NCBI GenBank assembly: GCA_011503125.2
Contig: WWBZ02000022.1
Span: 558,001-622,000, forward strand
Reading direction: 5' to 3'
From: Botryosphaeria dothidea
Taxonomy: Eukaryota; Ascomycota; Dothideomycetes; Botryosphaeriales; Botryosphaeriaceae
DNA: 64,000 bases
Notes under the pieces: model-generated
What the model was told of the DNA's origin: nothing
Databases searched by the model: none
Seen by the model: only the letters and a program-made list of their open reading frames with translations
Made by a program: the position numbers and the translations under genes
In this document: in pieces, positions 10,514 through 19,036 of the stretch
Layout: each line of letters starts with the position of its first letter
Position numbering within the stretch: position 1 is the stretch's first letter

Positions 10514-12558
10514 TTAAGCACCCGGGGGTGGAGGTGGAGGCTGGTCGCTAGGAGGGGGCGGGGGCGGAGCGTCACCCGGTGGGGGCGGCGGAGGAGGGCT
10601 ACCTGCACCGGGAAATCCAGAGAGCACTGCTGGCATACCAGGAGGAGGAGCAAGACCTGGAGGAGCACCCATGGGAGGCTGACCATAGCTCGAGTTCTGA
10701 TCGTAACCGCCAGCGTAGCCGTAGCTCCATGGTTGGCCGCCGGGAGGAGGCGGAGGAGCTCCAGCAGACGCCTGCTGCCATGGAGCAGCACCGGCGCCAG
10801 GAGCAGGAGGGGCGCCGTAGCCGCCCTGCGCACCGCCATATCCACCATAGCTGTCAGAATTACCACCACGGCCGCCGTGAGCCCAAGGAGGAGGAGCAGA
10901 GCCGCTATCCCCACGATCGCGCTCCTCACGAGGCTGGCGCCACGGAGCAGCCGCACCGGTAGGACCGCGCTGCCAGGGTCTGACATCACGATCACCACCG
11001 CCACCGTAGTTATCGTTGTTCTCGTAGGCGCCGGGACCAGCTTCGATGCGTTGCTGCGGAGCACCACCACCAAGCTCGGCCATGAGAGATTCATACTCGC
11101 GATCCATACCATCACCACTGGCAATCCTGCCGCCACTTCCACGGTCGTTGTTGCGCCAGCTAGCGCCGCGTTGACGGTCGGGACAATCGCGAGCCATGTG
11201 ACCAGCATTACCACAGACACGACAGATGATGTTGGCGGTGAAGTTTCGTTGTTCGGGACAGTCGTACTTGCGGTGACCAATCTGACCACAGTTCTGGCAG
11301 GCTTGGTTTTCATCATCACGGAGAGTACCGTTGAGAGCGGCCAGCTCACGCAACTGGTTGCGCTTGAGCTCGTTCTGGCCTTCGGGGATCGAAGCAGCCT
11401 GAAATCTGTTAGCCTTCCTATACAGCGAGAAAGAGGCAGGGTCCGCTTTTACCGTCTCGATGATGTTGTGGATGAGCTTCTTTGCCTTATTGACCTTCTC
11501 CTCGGTGTCGGCCATGATGAGGCAGTGAAGGTCCTCCTCCTGGTTGCTGGTGTGAGCGGCATCCGAGCGGCCCTTGCCCTCCTTGACGGAGCCCTTGCCG
11601 CGGATGGCAATCTTCGCGCCAGACTCCGCCTCCATCTTCTTCAGGGTGTTGCCACGGGGTCCGATGAGTAGTCCGACTGTTAGTGGAAGAAAAGGGCTAT
11701 TGTCAGTTAAGTGGTTCTTTTTTATGTTCGAGTAAGTGGGTAAGTCAAGAGGTGGTTAGTGAAATGAGCAACACTGCGCATTACACGTAATGTCGCAGAC
11801 TGTGTGAGAAAAGACGCAAATGTGTAGGTTAGAAATCGAGGGTTAGCAATCATACTGAAGTTAATCTCCGGATAGTCATTGACCGGAACGTAGACCTTCT
11901 CCTGGGTCTTGGTGGGGCGCCTATAGTCAGAAGGAGGATGGTAGTTGGGGATGACTTTCATCGCCTTCTCGATGAGCTTGTGGCGCTCATCCTCAAGCTT
12001 CTTGCGGTAACGGTATTCGCGAGTGTTGACACGACGACCGAAGTTGTCGTACTGCGGCGGGGGCGAGGGGGACCTAGATTGAGTCAGGTTTTTGCGGGGA
12101 AGACGGAAGGCGTGGGCTTACCTGTCACCATCAGCCGGGACAACGTCGTTGATCCTCAGCTTCTGGCTGATCTCCTCGATGCGTAAATGTAAAGTGTAGG
12201 CCTCCAGCTGCTCAGCTGTCATATGGGCGGTGATGGCGGTGGTGAGACCCATCAGGCCGGCGGCCTTGTTGTCAGAGGCATCGCCCCAGCGGTTGCGCTT
12301 CTTGCGCTTCCTGGTGCCGTCGGGGTTGAGCTCTGCAAACTGCGTCAATGTCGCTGGTTCATCGCAAAAAGCGTAGGGAGGACGTGACTTACCGCGAACG
12401 GGGCTGCGGCCGCGCTTTAGGTCAGAGAGACCGGTAGCGGGCGCAGAGGGGTCGTAGCCACCGTTGTCGTCAGAGGGCGTCGAGTCGCCACCGAACCTGC
12501 GACGAGTGCCGAGGGGGATATTGTTGGAACCGGTGATTCCTTGGTTGCGCCACGACAT
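10514..12558 (-). CDS. BBP: Branchpoint-bridging protein (splicing factor SF1/BBP)
   Basis: The protein begins [20 protein letters not shown], followed by the [11 protein letters not shown] basic segment and the MTAEQLEAY helix typical of SF1. A single KH domain with the GxxG loop ([16 protein letters not shown]) comes next. Two CCHC zinc knuckles follow ([14 protein letters not shown] and [14 protein letters not shown]), then a long glycine- and proline-rich tail ending in polyproline runs. By family it binds the intron branch site (UACUAAC) in the nucleus, bridges to U2AF and the U1 snRNP in the commitment complex, and recruits U2. Four introns are visible. Three are short, and one of 179 nt (11677-11855) lies inside the KH coding region. 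The 60-nt first intron is a multiple of three and has no stop, so its retention would keep frame. The start is chosen by the conserved MSWR opening. Transcription is divergent from the GST gene. Confidence 0.95.
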
Positions 12559-13256
12559 GCTTGCGATCTGCGGATGCGCACGCGATGGAGTTGGCTGAAC
12601 GGGTGCAAGCGGTAGAGGGTGAGGTGGTGGAAGGAAGGCGAGCAGACGCGCCGCGACTTTGTAGTTTCTTGGCCTACAGCCATCCGACTTTCAACCGACC
12701 GACGCCACGGTCCGCCCGCTGGCGCACCCCTGGTCAGCCTTCCCCAGGCCCAGATCCAGACCCAGACCAGAGTGCAAAGAGCAACCGCCACGTGCATCGC
12801 CTGTTGCCCTTCTTTGCAGCCTGCTGGCCGGCTTGCGAACTCGCTGTCGCACTGGAGCACACCCACGCCTTACTCGGTCTTCTCACGCCCAGCCTACTGA
12901 GAAGGACTCTTCTTCAGGAGCGTTTCCTGCCTCGATCATTTGACAGCTCTACGGATCATGCACTGCAAAGAAGCTTTCCGAGCACCCGTCGCCGAGTGCG
13001 AACAGCAGCCCGCTCATATGATCTACAGATGCTCCCGCCACATGCTTGCTTCTGCGTTGCAGTAGCCACGCCGCCTTTCACGCAGCGATTTTCTCATGTC
13101 TTCGGTGTGGGATGACGTAGAGAGTGCTATTTCTAATCACCCCGCTGCCCCTCACTCCACTCGAGAGCGCGGCGCAGATCCACGTATAAATGCCTGCGCC
13201 ATGCGTCTGACATTCTTGTCCTCCGACTGACCAACATTGACATCTCAGCACTCACA
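12559..13256. promoter_or_regulatory. Shared divergent promoter region of BBP and GST
   Basis: About 700 bp separate two divergently read start codons. On the GST side a TATAAA sequence lies at 13185-13190, about 70 bp before the GST ATG. On the BBP side no TATA sequence is evident, as is common for housekeeping genes. That both promoters lie here is inferred from gene layout. Confidence 0.6.
13185..13190 (+). promoter_or_regulatory. TATA box of the GST gene
   Basis: TATAAA occurs in the context CACGTATAAATGCC, 67-72 bp upstream of the GST start codon, a normal distance for filamentous fungi. TATA promoters are common for inducible detoxification genes. Confidence 0.6.
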
Positions 13257-14182
13257 ATGGCATCACAAAACCCCAACATCACCCTCTACACCGCCCAGAC
13301 ACCCAATGGCATCAAGGTATCCATTGCCTTAGAAGAACTTGGGTACGCTGTTTTCGGCTAATTGCCCTGCCTTCGTACCGCCAGCTGACCTCCAATAAGC
13401 CTTTCCTACAAGGCTGAAAAGATTGATATCAGCAAGAACACGCAGAAAGAACCCTGGTTCCTTGCCATCAACCCCAATGGCCGCATTCCCGCCTTGACCG
13501 ATACCTTCAGCGATGGCAACAGTATCCGCCTCTTCGAATCCGGTTCCATCATGCAGTACCTTGTCGAACGCTACGATGCCGAACACAAAATCTCTTATCC
13601 TCATGGAACCCGCGAGTACTACGAAACGAACAATTGGCTGTTCTTCCAGAATGCCGGCGTGGGTCCCATGCAAGGCCAGGGTATGTTGCTCCTTTCTTAG
13701 AACTTGTGCGAGCGAAAAGCTGAATCGAATCATAGCAAATCACTTCACGCGTTATGCTCCTGATATCTTTGAATATGGCATCTCGCGCTACCAAAATGAA
13801 ACAAGGCGCCTGTACGGCGTGCTCGACAAGCATCTTGGCGAGACGAAAAACCAGTATTTGGTTGGCGACAAGTGCACTATTGCGGACATCGCTCATTATG
13901 GATGGATTGCCTCTGCAGGCTGGGCTGGTGTCGAAATTGATGAGTTCCCTAGCCTGAGGGCCTGGGAAGAACGTATGGAAGCGCGTCCAGGTGTCGAGAA
14001 AGGTCGGCACGTACCTGATCCACACAAAATCAAGGAGCTGCTGAAGGATAAGGCCAAGATGGAGCAGCATGCCGCCGAGTCGAGAAAGTGGGTCCAGGCC
14101 GGTATGAAGGCGGATGCGGAACGTCAAAAGTGAGTATTCCATGTGCGGCAATCCGTGCATGGACTAACTCTACAGACTGTAG
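13257..14182 (+). CDS. Glutathione S-transferase, Ure2/YfcG-like class
   Basis: Exons 13257-13342, 13400-13680, 13736-14129 and a 7-nt last exon 14176-14182 give 255 aa. The N-terminal thioredoxin-fold half has TPNGIKVSIALEELG and the NPNGRIPAL segment with its cis-proline, followed by LFESGSIMQYL (the Glu-Ser pair that binds the glutathione gamma-glutamyl group). The helical C-terminal half has FEYGISRYQNETRRLYGVLD and YLVGDKCTIADIAHYGW, the N-capping box region. By family it conjugates or reduces with glutathione in stress defence, usually in the cytosol. The final intron (14130-14175, 46 nt) has a GTGAGT donor, a CTAAC branch and a TACAG acceptor. If spliced, the protein ends ...RQKL; if retained, a TGA at 14131-14133 ends it at ...RQK. 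Divergent from BBP. Confidence 0.92.
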
Positions 14183-14411
14183 ACGTGCATAGTCTGGGGG
14201 GAAAGCGTTCAATAATGTTAAAGGCTCTTTTATTTGAAGCTCCTGAACTGTGCTGAGAACATGATCGCTAGCTAATTTGTCGACGCCGATGTTCAATGTA
14301 AATTGGACGCAGCCCTTGAGCTATCGAGCCCACCGATGACAAAGGTATCTGAAGCGGTCTGCACGGCGAAATCAATCACAAGCGATCGGCTTGTCTGGAA
14401 GGGATTACTGT

Positions 14412-14490
14412 GGGGAGTTGAAGCATTCATCCGGATAGCTTTGTCACCAGAAAAAAAATACTTGCGTCCGGATGAATGCTTTGACTCCCC
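14412..14490. repeat. Palindromic element, full copy, loop forward
   Basis: GGGGAGTTGAAGCATTCATC opens and GATGAATGCTTTGACTCCCC closes the element, with a forward loop (TAGCTTTGTCACC, then an A-run). It lies about 230 bp beyond the GST stop. A weak version of the flank block follows near 14516-14535. Confidence 0.9.
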
Positions 14491-14603
14491 ATGGAGTCAA
14501 GCTTGCCGAAGACTATCGCCGCTAAGCGTTGGCTATAGGAACTTCTATGTTGTATGGTTTCAAGATAGAAGCCTGATTAACCTCCAAATTGGGAAGTGCT
14601 GAT

Positions 14604-14618
14604 ACTGGACCGAGGACC
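14604..14618. repeat. ATCGAGG-type motif copy, reverse orientation
   Basis: ACCGAGGACCTCGATC is the reverse complement of the motif near 1519 with one change. It lies 112 bp right of the palindromic element at 14412-14490. Confidence 0.45.
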
Positions 14619-14636
14619 TCGATCACCGCGCTTGCC

Positions 14637-14679
14637 TTTGTGTGAGCGGCAAATATTGAACCTTGTCCGCTCACACAAA
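14637..14679. repeat. Perfect 13-bp inverted repeat (hairpin)
   Basis: TTTGTGTGAGCGG at 14637-14649 is perfectly inverted as CCGCTCACACAAA at 14667-14679, with a 17-nt AT-rich loop. A solo arm-like sequence of the palindromic family (ACGTCCGGGTGGATGCTTCG) follows at once, at 14681-14700. The function is unknown. Confidence 0.7.
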
Positions 14680-14763
14680 TACGTCCGGGTGGATGCTTCG
14701 TTTCACTTCGCTTGCTTGACTCTGCACAAGGTAAGTAAGTGACTACACACGTTCATCCCCTAC

Positions 14764-14823
14764 ACGTGACTTCCTTCACCCGCACTCAGCTGCCCGTGCG
14801 TTTGCCCGCTCGCCTTTAAAAAG
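14764..14823 (+). promoter_or_regulatory. Candidate core promoter of the BTB-like gene
   Basis: An E-box-like CACGTG lies at 14764-14769 and a TATA-like TTTAAAAAGG begins near 14815, about 180 bp before the ATG. A C/T-rich leader follows. The assignment rests on position only. Confidence 0.35.
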
Positions 14824-14994
14824 GCTTTCTTCTCCTCACTTCTGTAACGCGTCTTCTACAACCTCTGAACACTGTCCTCGCGGCCGATTTGCGCGGCTCT
14901 GCTTCAATCGTCGCCCCCCGCTCGCTCCTTACATCACTATATCAGCGAAGCTTCAAGGCCTTCACGCAACAAGACTCCTTCGTCACCTGTCACC

Positions 14995-15852
14995 ATGAAC
15001 TTTCAGCGCCAGCAGCCAATGTACTCCGCCGCGGCTATGTCTTCCCGTCCGCAGGTCAAGACCTTCGGAGCCTTCAAAGACCTCGCCCGTACAAGCCTCG
15101 CTGAGCGCCAGGCGCTGGATGATCGCTCTGACTACGTCCTGATTAAAGGCACTGCGCCTTTGTCCTTCCACTACTGCATCGCATCTCGCATTCTACAGGC
15201 TTTTGCGCCCGGCGCTCACGCTCAGGCCTTCGCAGTCCCAGCCGCCATGACCGAATACGGCCAGCAGCCGCCCTACTCGATACTGATGCTCCCGTCTTGC
15301 ATCGTCGATGTCCAGGCTTTGGTCCACATTCTAGACTGGATGGTCCAGAACTGCCATGCCCCTCGCCCTCAGATGTTGGTAATGCCTCAGAGCTTCTTCG
15401 CCTGGATCGAGCTTCTGAAGGCGGCCCAAATCCTTCAAGTCCACGCCGCAGAGGCGCGTGTCTGGCCTTTCATTGCCGAATTCGTCACCCACAACCCACT
15501 CCATTGGGAGCATCTCGATGCTATTGTCCATAACTTCCCTTCGGACAGCAAGCCTGTTCAACACCTTGCCCACAACATCCAGTACCTTCGTAAGAAGCGT
15601 CGTCTCACTGCCAGTGCCTTTCACTACATCAAGACCAACCGCTTCTTCGCTGAGCTTCTGAACGGGGTCGCCGAAGCCTATCAGAAGAAAAAGGTACAGA
15701 TGATGGCCTTTGAAGAGATGGTCCCACAGCGTGGCCGCTTCCACCACGGAAGCTTCCGTCCCCGCAGTGGCCCGGCTGCTCACCAGGGCGGTGCTTACGA
15801 TGCCCGCGACTTTAACCCGGGTGAAATTCCCGCTTCTGGCCTCATCGCTTAA
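14995..15852 (+). CDS. Uncharacterised protein, possible BTB/POZ-like fold
   Basis: One exon encodes 285 aa. I do not recognise the family with certainty. Residues about 45-75 (SDYVLIKGTAPLSFHYCIAS) and 105-165 (VDVQALVHILDWMVQ, then IELLKAAQILQVHAAEARVW) follow the pattern of a BTB/POZ domain: a strand pair, then helices resembling 'LL.AA..L.....'. That is inference from pattern, not a confirmed match. The tail (about 240-285) has arginine/glycine/phenylalanine repeats (RGRFHHGSFRPRSG), suggesting RNA or protein contacts. There is no signal peptide or membrane segment. It is tail-to-tail with the GNAT-like gene. Codon use looks normal for a real gene: all wobble positions favour C or T. Confidence 0.75.
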   Translation: MNFQRQQPMYSAAAMSSRPQVKTFGAFKDLARTSLAERQALDDRSDYVLIKGTAPLSFHYCIASRILQAFAPGAHAQAFAVPAAMTEYGQQPPYSILMLPSCIVDVQALVHILDWMVQNCHAPRPQMLVMPQSFFAWIELLKAAQILQVHAAEARVWPFIAEFVTHNPLHWEHLDAIVHNFPSDSKPVQHLAHNIQYLRKKRRLTASAFHYIKTNRFFAELLNGVAEAYQKKKVQMMAFEEMVPQRGRFHHGSFRPRSGPAAHQGGAYDARDFNPGEIPASGLIA

Positions 15853-16310
15853 GCGTACAAAGGGAGTTCCCCAAATATTCTGTTTGCCGTTGTGGAAAAC
15901 CGGCGAGATCATCATCCTTCTCTGGTAATGTCTTTAACGTTCTATACCATTCCTCTTCATTATTCGGCAGTTCATTGACTACGCTCTACAGAAGACTGTT
16001 TCACGGATGCAAACACTCTATTCGCCGCCCTCTAATGCTGATATCCCTTGCGGTCGGCGGTAGACACAGAGAATTTTTCCTTCTCTTCTCTCAAATTGTG
16101 GTAATGGTAATGATCGAGCGAAGAACGCGGAATGGTTAAACGGGAATGGCATTACAAATGTTACCTGAAGGCGTTCACAAATATCGGAATAGAACGCAAT
16201 CATTCTGCTGAAAGCAGCACAACTTTCTTCTGATCGGTGACATGGTAATTCCAGCAGCTGGAAGTACGCACGAGGAATTGAATGATTTATCCCTCCAAAT
16301 CCACACCAAC
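15853..16310. other. Convergent intergenic spacer
   Basis: This AT-richer spacer lies between two tail-to-tail genes. It should hold both 3' ends. No repeat copy is seen. Confidence 0.5.
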
Positions 16311-17117
16311 CTACTTCAGCGTGACATAACACCTTGTCAACTTCTGCGTTGCAGGATAAAATGGCCTCCTCTCCGTCCCATCCTCTTCCTTCACCACCAC
16401 CTCTCCAGTGTACACGGTACTGACCGCATTCGCCTCGAACGGACTCGGCGGGTTAGTCCATACCTTTGTGACGGCATCATTGAACGCCTCGATCTGAATG
16501 CCCCTGAACCCCTTCTCCGCCGCCCACCGCATCAGCCAATGCGCCATGGCCTTCATCAACCCCATCCCCTCATAATCCTTGCGCGTGCTCGTTGAGTTGC
16601 GGAACAGGACCTGCAGCGAGCCCGTCGCCTTCCAGCTGTCCGGGTCGCGCGTATCTCCGACGATCAGGTAGTGGAAGCCCTCCGCGTATTCCGGGACCAC
16701 CTTCACCAGCTCCGCCATGCGGCCCATGTCCAGCGGGTTGGCGCTGTCGTAGCTCAGCGCGATCGAGACCAGCGGGAAGTCCATCTGCTCGAGCAGCGAC
16801 TCGGCGGTCGAGGTCTCTGGGTCGCCCTCCTCGCTCCAGTAGCACTTGCCGCCGGTGGCGGCCGACTCGGGCCGCTTGAATTTGTACTCCTTGTCGAAGA
16901 CGCCGAAGGAATAGGTCGAGTTGATCTGGTGGTCGACAAGGTACTGGCCGGCCGCGTAGAGCCCTAGGCACTTGCGGGTTTGTTCCTGGTCCTTGTGTAA
17001 TGCGGTAAAGAGGGGCCCGTAGAACATGTTGGTGTGGCAGAGGATGGCGGTGGCCCAGTCGCTATGCTCTGGGCCGAGATTGCGGATTTCGAAACGATCC
17101 GAGATTTGGAATGCCAT
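16311..17117 (-). CDS. GNAT-like acetyltransferase domain protein (putative)
   Basis: One exon encodes 268 aa. The C-terminal half has a segment that resembles the acetyl-CoA-binding motif A of GNAT enzymes: LQVLFRNSTSTRKDYEGMGL followed by MKAMAHWLMRWAAEKGFRG and IQIEAF. The N-terminal half (HTNMFYGPLFTAL...LGLYAAGQYLVDHQINSTYSFGVFD) is like that of fungal proteins annotated as N-acetyltransferase domain proteins of unknown role. The canonical RxxGxG/A loop is not exact, so catalytic activity is uncertain. There is no targeting signal. A TATATAAA sequence lies upstream at 17203-17210. Confidence 0.7.
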   Translation of the reverse strand: MAFQISDRFEIRNLGPEHSDWATAILCHTNMFYGPLFTALHKDQEQTRKCLGLYAAGQYLVDHQINSTYSFGVFDKEYKFKRPESAATGGKCYWSEEGDPETSTAESLLEQMDFPLVSIALSYDSANPLDMGRMAELVKVVPEYAEGFHYLIVGDTRDPDSWKATGSLQVLFRNSTSTRKDYEGMGLMKAMAHWLMRWAAEKGFRGIQIEAFNDAVTKVWTNPPSPFEANAVSTVYTGEVVVKEEDGTERRPFYPATQKLTRCYVTLK

Positions 17118-17202
17118 AGCTGAAAGAGTGGTGCAGAATTGAATCGACCTTTTGCTTTTGAAATATTAATTGCTCTCGTTAGTGCGGGTATTTGAGCTCG
17201 AG

Positions 17203-17210
17203 TTTATATA
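17203..17210 (-). promoter_or_regulatory. TATA box of the GNAT-like gene
   Basis: On the minus strand the sequence reads TATATAAA, about 90 bp upstream of the start codon at 17117. Confidence 0.55.
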
Positions 17211-19036
17211 CCGGGAGTGGTACTTAGCGCTGACGTGAGGGTTTGCTGCACTACGCCTCTCTTGGCGCCAGTTGGCGCGTACACTCCATTTCAGGCGCGG
17301 GACTACATGAGCCCAAACTATTGAAACAGCTGCGGGATGAAGGTTCAAGCGCTTACACGACAAGGATACGGATAAGGCAATCTGACAGAAGGAAAAACTA
17401 CCGAGAAGCGAGATCTAGGACTTACATTCTGCCAAGCAAAGTTCTATCTCGGTATCTGCAGAGACGGACGGTAGTCTCTTGTTGGAATGGAGTCAGGTCC
17501 GTGAAACTTGTCGCATTGCGGTCTCCAACGTGATATCCAGTAGGACTAGTACGCTATTTGTCGAGTGTCACGCACACTGAGACCTACATGATGCTGACGG
17601 TGTAAGCACTGTACTGTCTGATGCTGTCTTGAACATACTTGGGCAGAGTCTTACGATCAAGACAAGAACTACCGGATAACCGGGTAATGTGTTGGATAGA
17701 AGACTCGCATAGCTGACATGCACTACTATGTTCTTGGCCCTCGGCGGCAGTGGAGGTCTTGCCCAGTCAGTCTGCTGTTTCCAGAATGCCATGTTACAAA
17801 ACCGGGATCTCATTTGTCAGGATATGCAGGAGCGTTTATGTACAGAAGAGCGCTGCATCTGACGATTAGCGGCCACGACCTTTAGCAATAAAGATCTTCC
17901 ATAGGGAGTAGAAGCATTCGTTCGGACGCGAGTGTATTGCAATTCTAGGGGCAGAGCCATCCGGACGAATGTTTCGACTCCCCATAGGACTGGTTAGTAG
18001 GCCTTTGTCTGACCTTTTGCTAGGAATGTTACGTTCGGCGCTAGTTGTCAGCTGCAACACCCCTCTGTATGTGCAGTCTTGAAACCTTTTCGGCGTTGAA
18101 ATAAGCGTCAGACGATGCGCCGCAAAATGGTGATTGGCCGCCAACGTCCCGCGGTTTCTCAACGGGTTTTGCAGCCTTCGAGAAGCCGAGTTGTCAGATG
18201 TTCCCGCTAAACCGGATCAGATCCGCGGATGCATGTACGTCGTACTTGTCGCTTTTGGTCCAAGCGGTTCAGGGCTGTTCCACTTTTTTTCTTTCGCTTT
18301 TTTCTAGACGCTGCACAAAGTAGATGAACTCTGCATGACAGCTGCCAATGGATGAATGTCCAATTGACGAGTGCAACGGATTGACGACGTGATTCTAACA
18401 CAGAAGAGGGGGAAATGGATGCGTTGTTTTAACGTGTTCACGAGGGCGCGCGACAGCGGCCAGTCAACGATACGGATCAAGGGGATGTGCGGAACCCTGA
18501 TGTTGGGAGCAAAAGGCGGTGGCAGCTGTGGCAATGCGGATGATCTTGCCTCGAAGCGCGGCAGGCGAGTTGATGCAGCTCGCTCGTGATGGAGGCGGCG
18601 GAGGGGTGGGCAGACGCGGGATGGATCACGGCGACGACTCTGGGTTTCTCCCAGGCGCGGGCGGCCCTGAGGAGGTTTTGCTGAGCGGCGGCCACGTAAG
18701 GCGGTGGCACGAGGGCACAGCCGCAGCGAGTCGTGAGAGTTTCGCAGGTGTGGAAGCTGGTGTGGAGACGGAGGGTCGACGATAAACGACCCTCAGGCCC
18801 TGTTGCGGCCTGTGCTTGGCATGACGACGGCGCTGGCGCCAGGGAACGAATGCCAGACGCTAGCGGACCCCGCGACCGCGCCCTACCTGCCTATCAACAC
18901 AACTCCTCCAAGCCTCACTTCCACCCTCCCCAGGAAAAACCTCACCGCATTTTCGAGCCCTTCCCGAGCATCAAAAGCTGCCTGCCTGCGCTGCCTGCAC
19001 TGCGAGCTTCTCCGGCCCAGTGTCTCCAAAGCGCCG
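17211..19036. other. Divergent intergenic region, GNAT-like gene / Pff1
   Basis: No convincing gene is visible. It contains one palindromic element (17900-17987) with the flank block at about 18034-18069. The 400 bp before 19037 are GC-rich and should form the promoter and leader of the vacuolar protease gene. The protease frame is open upstream to an ATG at 18803, but the residues before 19037 do not look like protein. Confidence 0.5.
17900..17987. repeat. Palindromic element, full copy, loop reversed
   Basis: CATAGGGAGTAGAAGCATTC opens and GTTTCGACTCCCCATAGG closes it. The loop reads GCGAGTGTATTGCAATTC...GCAGAGCC, the reverse complement of the forward loop. The flank block TTCGGCGCTAGTTGTCAGCT, then GCAACACCCCTCTGTA, lies to the right at about 18034-18069. 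Confidence 0.9.

Noticed and set aside
10502..11671. Long plus-strand open frame (389 codons) opposite BBP
   Set aside because: It mirrors the proline/glycine-rich BBP tail and zinc knuckles on the other strand. The BBP frame has clear domains; this frame has none.
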